Below, in pieces: positions 54,201 to 64,000 of a stretch of DNA of 64,000 nt (position 1 is the stretch's first letter; each line of letters begins with the position of its first letter). The translations under genes and the position numbers were made by a program. The notes beneath the pieces are model-generated. The model saw only the letters and a list, made by a program, of their open reading frames with translations, had not been told where the DNA came from and ran no database searches. The stretch is from contig NC_053389.1 in the NCBI RefSeq assembly GCF_905171765.1, forward strand, positions 746,481,146-746,545,145, read 5' to 3'. Source of the DNA: Bufo bufo (Eukaryota > Chordata > Amphibia > Anura > Bufonidae).

Positions 54201-57200
54201 AATCAGTATTTTGTGGAAGGAAGTATATCGCACCCCTCAAACTGTATTTTGTGGAAGCAGATATATAGAACCCCTTAATCAATATTTGGTGAAAGCAGGT
54301 ATATGAAAAACCACTTAATCAGTATTTTGTGGAAGCAGGTGTATCATAGGCCTCAATCAATATTTTGTGAAAGCAGTTATATCAGTTCCCTTAATTAGCA
54401 TTTTGAGGAAACAGGTATATGAATCCCCTTACTCAGTATTTTGCGGAAGAAGATATATTGCACTCCTCAATGAGTATTTTGTGAAAGCAGGTATATAGAA
54501 CCTCTTAATCAAAATGTGGTGGAAGCAGGTATATCGCACCCCTCAATTTATATTTTGTGGAAGCATGCTTATCAAACCCTTTAATCAGTATTTAGCGGGA
54601 GCAGGTATATCGTAGGCCTCAATAAATATTTAGTGGAAACAGGTATATCAATCCCATTAATCAGTATTTTGTGGAAGAAGGTGCATCGTAGACCTCACTC
54701 AATATTTAGTGGAAGCAGAAATATCGATCCCCTTAATCAGTATTTTGTAGAAGCAGGTATATAGAACCTCTTAATCAATATTTGGTGGAAGCAGTTATAT
54801 TGCAACCCTCAATCTGTATTTTGTGAAAGCAGGTATACCAAATCCCTTATTCAGTATTTTGTGGAAGCAGGTATATCAATCCCCTTAATCATTATTTTGT
54901 GGAAGAAGGTGTATCGTAGGCCTCACTCAGTATTTTGTTGAAGCAGGTATATAGAACCCCTTAATCAATATTTGGTGGAAGCAGGTATTTAACACACCTC
55001 AATCTGTATATTATGGAAGCAGGTATATCAAACCCTTTAATCAGTATTTTGTGGAAGCAGGCACATCGCACCTCTCAATCAGTAATTTGTGGAAACAGGT
55101 ATATAGAACCCCATAATCAATATTTTGTGGAAGAATGTATATCGCACCCCTCAATCAGTATTTTGTGGAAGCAGGTATATAAAAACCCCTTAATCTGTAT
55201 TCTGTGGAAGCAGGTATATAGCACCCCTCAATCTGTATATTGTGAAAGCAGGTATATAGAACCTTTAAATCAATATTTGGTGGAAGCAGGTATATCGCAA
55301 CCCTCAATCAGTATTTTGTGGAAGCAGGTATATCAAACCCCTCAATCAGTATTTTGTGGAAGCAGGTATATAGAGCCCCTTAATCAATATTTGGTGGAAG
55401 CAGGTATATCGCACCCCTCAATCAGTATTTTGTGGAAGCAGGTATATAGAGCCCCTTAATCAATATTTGGTGGAAGCAGGTATATTGCACCCCTCAATCC
55501 GTATTTTGCGGAAACAGGCATATCAAACCTTTCAATCAGTGTTTTGTTGAAGCAGGTGTATCGCAAGCCTCAATCAATATTTAGTGAGAGCAGGTATATC
55601 GCACCCCTCAATCAGTATTTTGTGGAAGCAGGTATATAGAGCCCCTTAATCAATATTTGGTGGAAGCAGGTATATCGCACCCCTCAATCTGTATTTTGCA
55701 GAAGCAGGTATATCGCACCCCTCAATTTGTATTTTGTGGAAGCAGGTGTATCGCAGGCCTCAATCAGTATTTGGTGGAAGCAGGAATATCGCACCCCTCA
55801 ATTAGTATTTATGGAAGCAGGTATATCAAACCCCTTATTCAGTATTTTGTGGAAGCAGGTATATCAATCCCCTTAATCAGTATTTTGTGGAAGCAGGTAT
55901 GTAGAATCCCTTAATCAATAATTTGAGTAAGCAGGTATATTACACCCCTTAATCAGTATTTTTCGGAAGCAGGTGTTTCGTAGGCCTCAATCACTATTTG
56001 GTGGAAGCAGCTATATTAATCACCTTAATCAGTATTTTGTGGAAGCAGGTATATCAATCCCCTCAATCAGTATTTTGCGGAAGCAGGTATATTGCAGGCC
56101 TTAATCAATATTTGGTGGAAGCAGGTATATCAATCCTCTTAATCAGTATTTTGTGGTAGCAGGTGTATCGTAGGCCTCAATCAATATTTGGTGGAAGCAG
56201 ATATATAGCACCCCTCAATCAGTATTTTGTGGAAGCAGGTATATAAAAACCCCTTAATCAGTATTTTGTGGAAGCAGGTATATCGCACCCCTAAATCTGT
56301 ATTTTGTGGAAGAAGGTATATCATACCACTTATTCAGTAATTTGTGGAAGCAGGTATATCGCATCCCTCAAGGAGTATTTTGTGGAAGCAGATATGTAGA
56401 ACCCCTTAATCAATATTTTGTGGAAGCAGGTACAGCACAGGCCTCAATCAATATTTGATGGAAGCAGGTATATCAATCCCTTTAATCAGTATTTTGTGGA
56501 AGCAGGTACAGATATAGCAGGTTTAGCACTCCAGCTCTTAACTCAAATTTCTTACCTCATCGCGTTATCTTGAGACAAAAGCCATTGAAAAGCAATTGAA
56601 GGTGTTTGCTTAGATTAGATAACACAACTCAGAAATCTCAGAAAACAGGGGTGTTAACTCTACTCCATCTGTATATAGAACCCCTTAATCAATATTTGGT
56701 GGAAGCAGGTATATCGCAACTCTCAATCAGTATTTTGTGGAAGCAGGTATATCGCAACCCTCAAACAGTATTTTGTGGAAGCAGGTATATCAAACCCCTA
56801 ATCGGTATTATGTGGAAGAAGTTATATCAATCCCCTCAATCAGTAGTTTGCGGAAGCAGGTATATTGCAGGCCTTAATCAATATTTGGTGGAAGCAGGTA
56901 TATCAATCCTCTTAATCAGTATTTTGTGGTAGCAGGTGTATCGTAGGCCATAATCAATATTTGGTGGAAGCAGATATATCGCACCCCTCAATCAGTATTT
57001 TGTGGAAGCAGGTATGTAAAAATCCCTTAATCAGTATTTTGTGGAAGGAAGTATATCGCACCCCTCAAACTGTATTTTGTGGAAGCAGATATATAGAACC
57101 CCTTAATCAATATTTGGTGAAAGCAGGTATATGAAAAACCACTTAATCAGTATTTTGTGGAAGCAGGTGTATCATAGGCCTCAATCAATATTTTGTGAAA

Positions 57201-60200
57201 GCAGGTATATCAGTTCCCTTAATCAGCATTTTGAGGAAACAGGTATATGAATCCCCTTACTCAGTATTTTGCGGAAGAAGATATATTGCACTCCTCAATC
57301 AGTATTTTGCGAAAGCAGGTATATAGGACCTCTTAATCAAAATGTGGTGGAAGCAGGTATATCGCACCCCTCAATTTATATTTTGTGGAAGCATGCTTAT
57401 CAAACCCTTTAATCAGTATTTAGCGGGAGCAGGTATATCGTAGGCCTCAATTAATATTTAGTGGAAACATGTATATCAATCCCATTAATCAGTATTTTGT
57501 GGAAGAAGGTGCATCGTAGACCTCACTCAATATTTGGTGGAAGCAGAAATATCGATCCCCTTAATCAGTATTTTGTAGAAGCAGGTATATAGAACCTCTT
57601 AATCAATATTTGGTGGAAGCAGTTATATTGCAACCCTCAATCTGTATTTTGTGAAAGCAGGTATACCAAATCCCTTATTCAGTATTTTGTGGAAGCAGGT
57701 ATATCAATCCCCTTAATCATTATTTTGTGGAAGAAGGTGTATCGTAGGCCTCACTCAGTATTTTGTGGAAGCAGGAATATAGAACCCCTTAATCAATATT
57801 TGATGGAAGCAGGTATTTAACACACCTCAATCTGTATATTATGGAAGCAGGTATATCAAACCCTTTAATTAGTATTTTGTGGAAGCAGGCACATCGCACC
57901 CCTCAATCAGTAATTTGTGGAAACAGGTATATAGAACCCCATAATCAATATTTTGTGGAAGAATGTATATCGCACCCCTCAATCAGTATTTTGTGGAAGC
58001 AGGTAGATAAAAACCCCTTAATCTGTATTCTGTGGAAGCAGGTATATAGCACCCCTCAATCTGAATATTGTGAAAGCAGGTATATAGAACCTTTAAATCA
58101 ATATTTGGTGGAAGCAGGTATATCGCAACCCTCAATCAGTATTTTGTGGAAGCAGGTAAATCAAACCCCTCAATCAGTATTTTGTGGAAGCAGGTATATA
58201 GAGCCCCTTAATCAATATTTGGTGGAAGCAGGTATATCGCACCCCTCAATCAGTATTTTGTGGAAGCAGGTATATAGAGCCCCATAATCAATATTTAATG
58301 GAAGCAGGTATATCGCACCCCTCAATCAGTATTTTGTGGAAGCAGGTATATAGAGCCCCTTAATCGATATTTGGTGGAAGCAGGTATATTGCACCCCTCA
58401 ATCCGTATTTTGCGGAAGCAGGTATATCAAACCTTTCAATCAGTGTTTTGTTGAAGCAGGTGTATCGCAAGCCTCAATCAATATTTAGTGAGAGCAGGTA
58501 TATCGCACCCCTCAATCAGTATTTTGTGGAAGCAGGTATATCGCACCCCTCAATTAGTATTTTGTGGAAGCAGGTATATAGAGCCCCTTAATCAATATTT
58601 GGTGGAAGCAGGTATATCGCACCCCTCAATCTGTATTTTGCAGAAGCAGGTATATCGCACCCCTCAATTTGTATTTTGTGGAAGCAGGTGTATCGCAGGC
58701 CTCAATCAGTATTTGGTGGAAGCAGGAATATCTCACCCCTCAATTAGTATTTATGGAAGCAGGTATATCAAACCCCTTATTCAGTATTTTGTGGAAGCAG
58801 GTATATCAATCCCCTTAATCAGTATTTTGTGGAAGCAGGTATGTAGAATCCCTTAATCAATAATTTGACTAAGCAGGTATATTACACCCCTTAATCAGTA
58901 TTTTTCAGAAGCAGGTGTATCGTAGGCCTCAATCACTATTTGGTGGAAGCAGCTATATTAATCACCTTAATCAGTATTTTGTGGAAGCAGGTATATCAAT
59001 CCCCTCAATCAGTATTTTGCGGAAGCAGGTATATTGCAGGCCTTAATCAATGTTTGGTGGAAGCAGGTATATCAATCCTCTTAATCAGTATTTTGTGGTA
59101 GCAGGTGTATCGTAGGCCTCAATCAATATTTGGTGGAAGCAGATATATAGCACCCCTCAATCAGTATTTTCTGGAAGCAGGTATATAAAAACCTCTTAAT
59201 CAGTATTTTGTGGAAGCAGGTATATCGCACCCCTCAATCTGTATTTTGTGGAAGAAGGTATATCATACCACTTATTCAGTAATTTGTGGAAGCAGGTATA
59301 TCGCACCCCTCAAGGAGTATTTTGTGGAAGCAGATATGTAGAACCCCTTAATCAATATTTGGTGAAAGTAGGTATATCAAACTCCTTAATCAGTATTTTG
59401 TGAAAGCAGGTGTATCATAGGCTCATTCAATATTTGGTGAAAGCAGGTATATCAGTCCCCTATATCAGCATTTTGTGGAATCAGGTATAGCTGTAGCAGG
59501 GTAAGCACTCCAGCTCTTAACTCAAATTTCTTAATTCATCGCGTTATCTTGAGACAAAAGCCATTAAAAAGCAATTGAAGGTGTTTGCTTAAATTAGATA
59601 ACACAAATCAGAAATCTCGAAAACAGGAGTGTTAACTCTAATCCATCTGTATATAGAACCCCTTAATCAATATTTGGTGGAAGCAGGTATATCGCAACTC
59701 TCAATCTGTATTTTGTGGAAGAAAGTATATCATACCACTTATTCAGTAATTTGTGGAAGCAGGTATATCGCACCCCTCAATGAGTATTTTGTGGAAGCAG
59801 GTATATCAATCCCCTCAATCTGTATATTGTGGAAGAAGGTATATCGCAGGCCTTAATCAATATTTGGTGGAAGCAGGTATATAGCACCCCTCAATCAGTA
59901 TTTTGTGGAAGCAGGTATATCGCACCCCTCAATCTGTATTTTGTGGAGGCAGATATATAGAACCCCTTAATCAATATTTGGTGAAAGCAGGTATATCAAA
60001 CCCCTTAATCATTATTTTGTGGAAGCAGGTGTATCATAGGCCTCAATCAATATTTGGTGAAAGCAGGTATATCAGTCCCCTTAATCAGCATTTTGAGGAA
60101 GCAGGTATATCAATCCCCTTACTCAGTATATTGTGGAAGCAGGTATAGATGTAGCAGGGTTAGCACTCCAACTCTTAACTCAAATTTCTTAACTCATCAC

Positions 60201-61212
60201 GTTATCTTGAGACAAAAGCCATTGAAAAGCAATTGAAGGTGTTTGCTTAGATTAGATAACACAAATCAGAAATCTCAGAAAACAGGAGTGTTAACTCTAC
60301 TCCATCCGTATATAGAACCCTTAATCAATATTTGGTGGAAGCAGGTATATCGCCACTCTCAATCTGTATTTTGTGGAAGAAGGTTTATTATACCCCTTAT
60401 TCATTAATTTGTGGAAGCAGGTATATCGCACCCCTCAATGATTATTTTGTGGAAACAGGTATATAAATCCCCTCAATCAGTATATTGCGGAACCAGGTAT
60501 ATTGCAGGCCTTAATCAATATTTGGTGAAAGCAGGTATATCCATCCTCTTAATCAGTATTTTATGGTAGCAGGTGTATCGTAGGCCTCAATCAATATTTT
60601 GTGGAAGCAGATATATAGCACCCCTCAATCAGTATTTTGTGGAAGCAGGCATATAAAAAACGCTTAATCAGTGTTTTGTGGAACCAGGTATATCGCACCT
60701 CTCAATCTGTATTTTTTGGAAGCAGATATATAGAACCCCTTAATCAATATTTAGTGAAAGCAGGTATATCAAACCCCTTAATCAGTATTTTGTGGAAGCA
60801 GGTGTATCATAGGCTTCAATCAATATTTGGTGAAAGCAGGTATATCAGTCCCCTTAATCAGCATTTTGAGGAAGCAGGTATATCAATCCCCTTACTCAGT
60901 ATTTTGTTGAATAAGATATTTCACCCCTCAATCAGTATTTTGTGGAAGCAGGTATATAGAACCTCTTAATCAATATGTAATGGAAGTAGCTATATCGCAC
61001 CCCTCAATCTATATTTTGTGGAAGCATGTATATCAAACCCTTTAATCAGTATTTTGCGGGAGCAGGTATATTGTAGGTCTCAATCAATATTTGGTGGAAA
61101 CAGGTATATCAATCCCCTTAATCAGTAATTTGTGGAAGAAGGTGTATCGTAGGCCTTACTCAATATTTTGTGGAAGCAGTTATATCACACACCTCAATCT
61201 GTATTTTGTGGA

Positions 61213-61630
61213 ATTAAATAAGATAAAATGAGTTACTAGGTTTCAATGGTACTTGCGCAGCTGGTCTCCCGAGATGAAGTGGGTTCTTCGCAATCAGATT
61301 CTCGCCCCTGACGAAGCTATATGTGAAACCCGGGTCAGGCTGTTTGGAAAGACAATTGTTGTATTGATATGCTGAAAAATCATTTTATTTTTGTGAATAT
61401 AATAAAGCTGAATATTTTAACTGTGCCGGAGGTACTCTCACTATTGTGCGGTTTATGACATTTTGCAGAGGAGCCTACGACGATCCAGCATAGAAATGCT
61501 GAGTTTCAATCTGCGTAGAAGTACACTGCGATCCAATTGAATGGTGTCTGTCTTGGGCCAGATAAAGTGAATACCTGCATTCGTGGAAAAATGCTCTGTG
61601 TGAATGAGGAGCAGCGCGGTCCCATTATAT
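61213..61630 (+). other. unrelated 0.42 kb insertion in the satellite
   Basis: The monomer pattern stops at gtggaattaaataag and resumes at acattgtattttgtgg. The insert has a hammerhead-like core CTGACGA (61308-61314) ... GAAA (61325-61328) followed by the self-complementary acccgggt, then AT-rich sequence with aataaagctgaatatt (61400-61416). Helix II is not well paired. It resembles 3' sequence of a Penelope-like or retrozyme element. No TSD is evident. Confidence 0.6.
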
Positions 61631-63499
61631 TAACATTGTATTTTGTGGAAGAAGGTATATCAAACCCTTTATTCAGTATTTTTTGGAAGGAGGTACATTG
61701 CATCCCTCAATCAGTAATTTGTGGAAACAGGTATATAGAACCCCTTAATCAATATTTTGTGGAAAAAGGCATATCGCACCCCTCAATCAGTATTTTGTGG
61801 AAGCAGGTATATAAAAAACCCTTAATCTGTATTTTGTGGACGCAGGTATATCGCACCCCTCAATCTGTATATTGTGGAAGCAGGTATATAGAACCTCTTA
61901 ATCAATATTTGATGGATGCAGGTATATTGTAACCCTCAATCAGTATTTTGTGGAAGCAGGTATATCAAACCCCTTAATCAGTATTTTGTTGAAGCAGGTG
62001 TATTGCAGGCCTCAATCAATATTTGGTGGGAGGAGCTATATCGCACCCCTCAATCAGTATTTTGTGGAAGCAGGTATATAGAGCCCCTTAATCAATATTT
62101 TGTGGAAGCAGGTATATTACACCCCTCAATCAGTATTTTTCGGAAGCAGGTGTATCGTAGGCCTTAATCAATATTTGGTGGAAGCAGCTATATCAGTCCC
62201 CTTAATCAGTATTTTGTGGAAGCAGGTACATCATAGGACGCAATCGATATTTGATTGAAGCAGGTATATCAATCCCATTAATCAGTATTTTGTGGAAGCA
62301 GGCACCGTATATAGAACCCCTTAATCAATATTTGGTGGAAGCAGGTATATCGCAACTCTCAATCAGTATTTTGTGGAAACAGGTATATCAAACCCCTTAT
62401 TATTATTATTATTATTTGGAAGCAGGTATATCAATCCCCTCAATCAGTATTTTTCGGAATCATGTATATCGCAGGCCTTAATCAATATTTGGTGGAAGCT
62501 GGTATATTAATCCTCCTAATCAGTATTTTGTGGTAGCAGGTGTATCGTAGGCCTCAATCAATATTTGGTGAAAGCAGATATATCGCACCCCTCAATCAGT
62601 ATTTTGTGGAAGCAGGTATATAAAAAACCCTTAATTAGTATTTTGTGGAAGCAGATAGATAGAACCCCCTAATCAATATTTGGTCAAAGCAGGTATATCA
62701 AACCCCTTAATCAGTATTTTGTGGAAGCAGGTGTATTATAGGCCTCAATCAATATTTGGTGAAAGCAGGTATATCAGTCCCCTTAATCAGCATTTTGAGG
62801 AAGCAGGTATATTAATCCCCTTACTCAGTATTTTGTGGAAGAAGATATATTGCACCCCTCAATCAGTATTTTGTGGAAGCAGGTATATAGAACCTCTTAA
62901 TCAATATGTGGTGGAAATAGTTATATCGCACCCCTCAATCTATATTTTGTGGAAGCATGCATATCAAACCCTTCAATCAGTATTTTGCGGGAGCAGGTAT
63001 ATAGAACCCCTTAATCAATATTTGGTGGAAGCAGGTATATCACACACCTCAATCTGTATTATACGGAAGCAGGTATATCACACCCTTTAATCAGTATTTT
63101 GTGGAAGCAGGCACATTACACCCCTCAATCAGTAATTTGTGGAAACAGGTATATAGAACCCCTTAATCAATATTTTCTGGAAGAAGGTATATTGCACCCC
63201 TCAATCAGTATTTAGTTTAAGCAGGTATATAAAAACCCCTTAATCTGTATTTTGTGGAAGCAGGTATATCGCACTCTTCAATCTGTATATTGTGGAAGCA
63301 GGTATATAGAACCTTTTAATCAATATTTGGTGGAAGCAAGTATATCAAACCCCTCAATCAGTATTTTGTAGAATCAGTTATATCGCAGGCCTCAATCAAT
63401 ATTTGGTGGAAGCAGGTATATCGCACCCCTCAATCAGTATTTTGTGGAATCAGGTATATCAAACCCCTTAATCACTATTTTGTGGAAGCTGGTATATTG

Positions 63500-64000
63500 C
63501 ACCCCTCAAATTTTTTTTTGGGCAACAGGCATATCACACCAGTTACAGTTAGTTGTTCCTATAGCGCTTATCCCTCTATATACCTACGGTATCGCAGCAG
63601 AACCGCACACAACTGCTGCACAATACAAATGCACTATATATTTTCTATGTTAGAAAGTATATTATAGGTATATCACACCCCTCAATCAGTTTTTTGGGGG
63701 GCAACAGATGTATCACACCAATTGCAATTAGTTATTCCAATAGCGTTTGTCCCTCTGTATAGCTGCGGTATCACAGCAGAACCGCACACAACAGCTGCAC
63801 AATACAAATGCACTGAAATATACTTTCTATGTTAGAAAGTATATTATAAGTATATCACACCCTCAGTATATCACACCTATCGATTGCACACCTATACCAG
63901 TCCTTAAAAGGACTTTTGTGGCCCTATTAGTTCGCGTTTGGTGTCCCTAACAGTCTGTCCCTGCTCCACAAAACAACCCCTCCCTACCCTGAAAAAACAC
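63500..64000 (-). repeat. unexpanded leader repeats of hAT-D, about 185-bp units
   Basis: Two units contain ggtatcgcagcagaaccgcacacaac or ggtatcacagcagaaccgcacacaac, ctgcacaatacaaatgcact and tttctatgttagaaagtatatta, each preceded by cacacccctcaatcagttttttggggggcaacag or its decayed form. They correspond to the 185-bp repeats of hAT-N in reverse and show the presumed ancestor of the 38-mer in place. Confidence 0.88.

Larger units (their letters stand above)
50105..63530 (+). repeat. 38-bp satellite array of about 13.4 kb (roughly 350 monomers)
   Basis: Typical monomer: aatcagtattttgtggaagc followed by aggtatatcgcacccctc. Variants differ in the tail (gcacccctc, aaacccctt, aatcccctt, agaacccctt, gtaggcctc). 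Open frames such as SISILWKQVYRTPQ are translations of the repeat, not genes. A non-monomer block of about 165 bases recurs at 51050, 53760, 56510, 59495 and 60150. Segments between the first four are near copies, so the array has a higher-order period of about 2.7-3.0 kb. A (TTA)n tract interrupts at 62396. Confidence 0.97.
47450..64000 (-). mobile_element. hAT-D, giant hAT with internal satellite (5' end beyond window)
   Basis: The 3' terminus is at 47450 (tagtgatggatgaac), matching the reverse complement of the right end of hAT-N through about 47630. The broken transposase reads leftwards (49900-47781). Its leader is expanded into the satellite at 50105-63530. 63500-64000 matches the reverse complement of hAT-N 4310-4870, including ccttaaaaggacttttgtggccctattag and gtttggtgtccctaacagtctgtccctgctcc. 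By comparison with hAT-N the outer terminus should lie about 250-300 bases beyond the window, making the element about 16.8 kb, roughly 80 percent of it satellite. Confidence 0.9.

Noticed and set aside
50230..63090. Many open frames of 60-150 codons with repeated SISILWKQVYRTPQ-type peptides
   Set aside because: They are translations of the 38-bp satellite. 38 is not a multiple of 3, so frames cycle through the repeat; there is no start context, domain or conservation beyond the repeat.

Overview
The window is about 64 kb of repeat-rich vertebrate DNA in which I recognise no host gene. The mix (BED-finger hAT transposons, a tyrosine-recombinase retrotransposon of the Ngaro type, a Penelope-like element, a CR1-type LINE fragment and many palindromic TTAA-flanked MITEs) fits a large amphibian genome, most likely a frog. 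That assignment is inference from element types, not from a marker gene. Most of the sequence is mobile elements inside mobile elements.

Left part (1-20900): the 3' end of a hAT (1-1020); a LINE fragment nested in a MITE (1316-2767); a 1.15 kb non-autonomous hAT with perfect 8-bp target-site duplications (hAT-N, 4053-5205); and a complete hAT (hAT-A, 6141-15825) with perfect 8-bp duplications, an intact 1082-codon transposase (10274-13522), a 3.65 kb array of about 140-bp repeats between its 5' end and the start codon, and a second 184-bp array near its 3' end. From 15834 to 20898 there are three palindromic MITEs and otherwise featureless sequence.

Middle part (20899-33215): a hAT on the minus strand (hAT-B) interrupted at a TTAA by an 8.5 kb TTAA-flanked non-coding element (22096-30588). 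That element is in turn interrupted by a 6.0 kb Ngaro-type retroelement (23785-29812), with split direct repeats, gag, RT/RNase H, an intact tyrosine recombinase and a frameshifted SGNH hydrolase. The right end of the TTAA element is a chain of eight consecutive hairpins.

Next part (33216-47449): TTAA MITEs, a broken Penelope-like element with inverted flanks carrying hammerhead-like motifs (35255-37145), and hAT-C (37403-43800, perfect 8-bp duplications, broken transposase). hAT-C contains an insertion carrying a complete, fully base-paired type I hammerhead ribozyme (41945-41996).

Right part (47450 to the window end): one very large hAT on the minus strand (hAT-D). Its 5' leader has expanded into about 13.4 kb of a 38-bp satellite with a higher-order period of about 2.7-3.0 kb. 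The satellite unit can be traced to leader sequence still present unexpanded in hAT-N and in the last 500 bases of the window. The unifying observation is that several hAT elements here carry large, unrelated tandem arrays in the same subterminal position, so these transposons behave as nurseries and carriers of satellite DNA.
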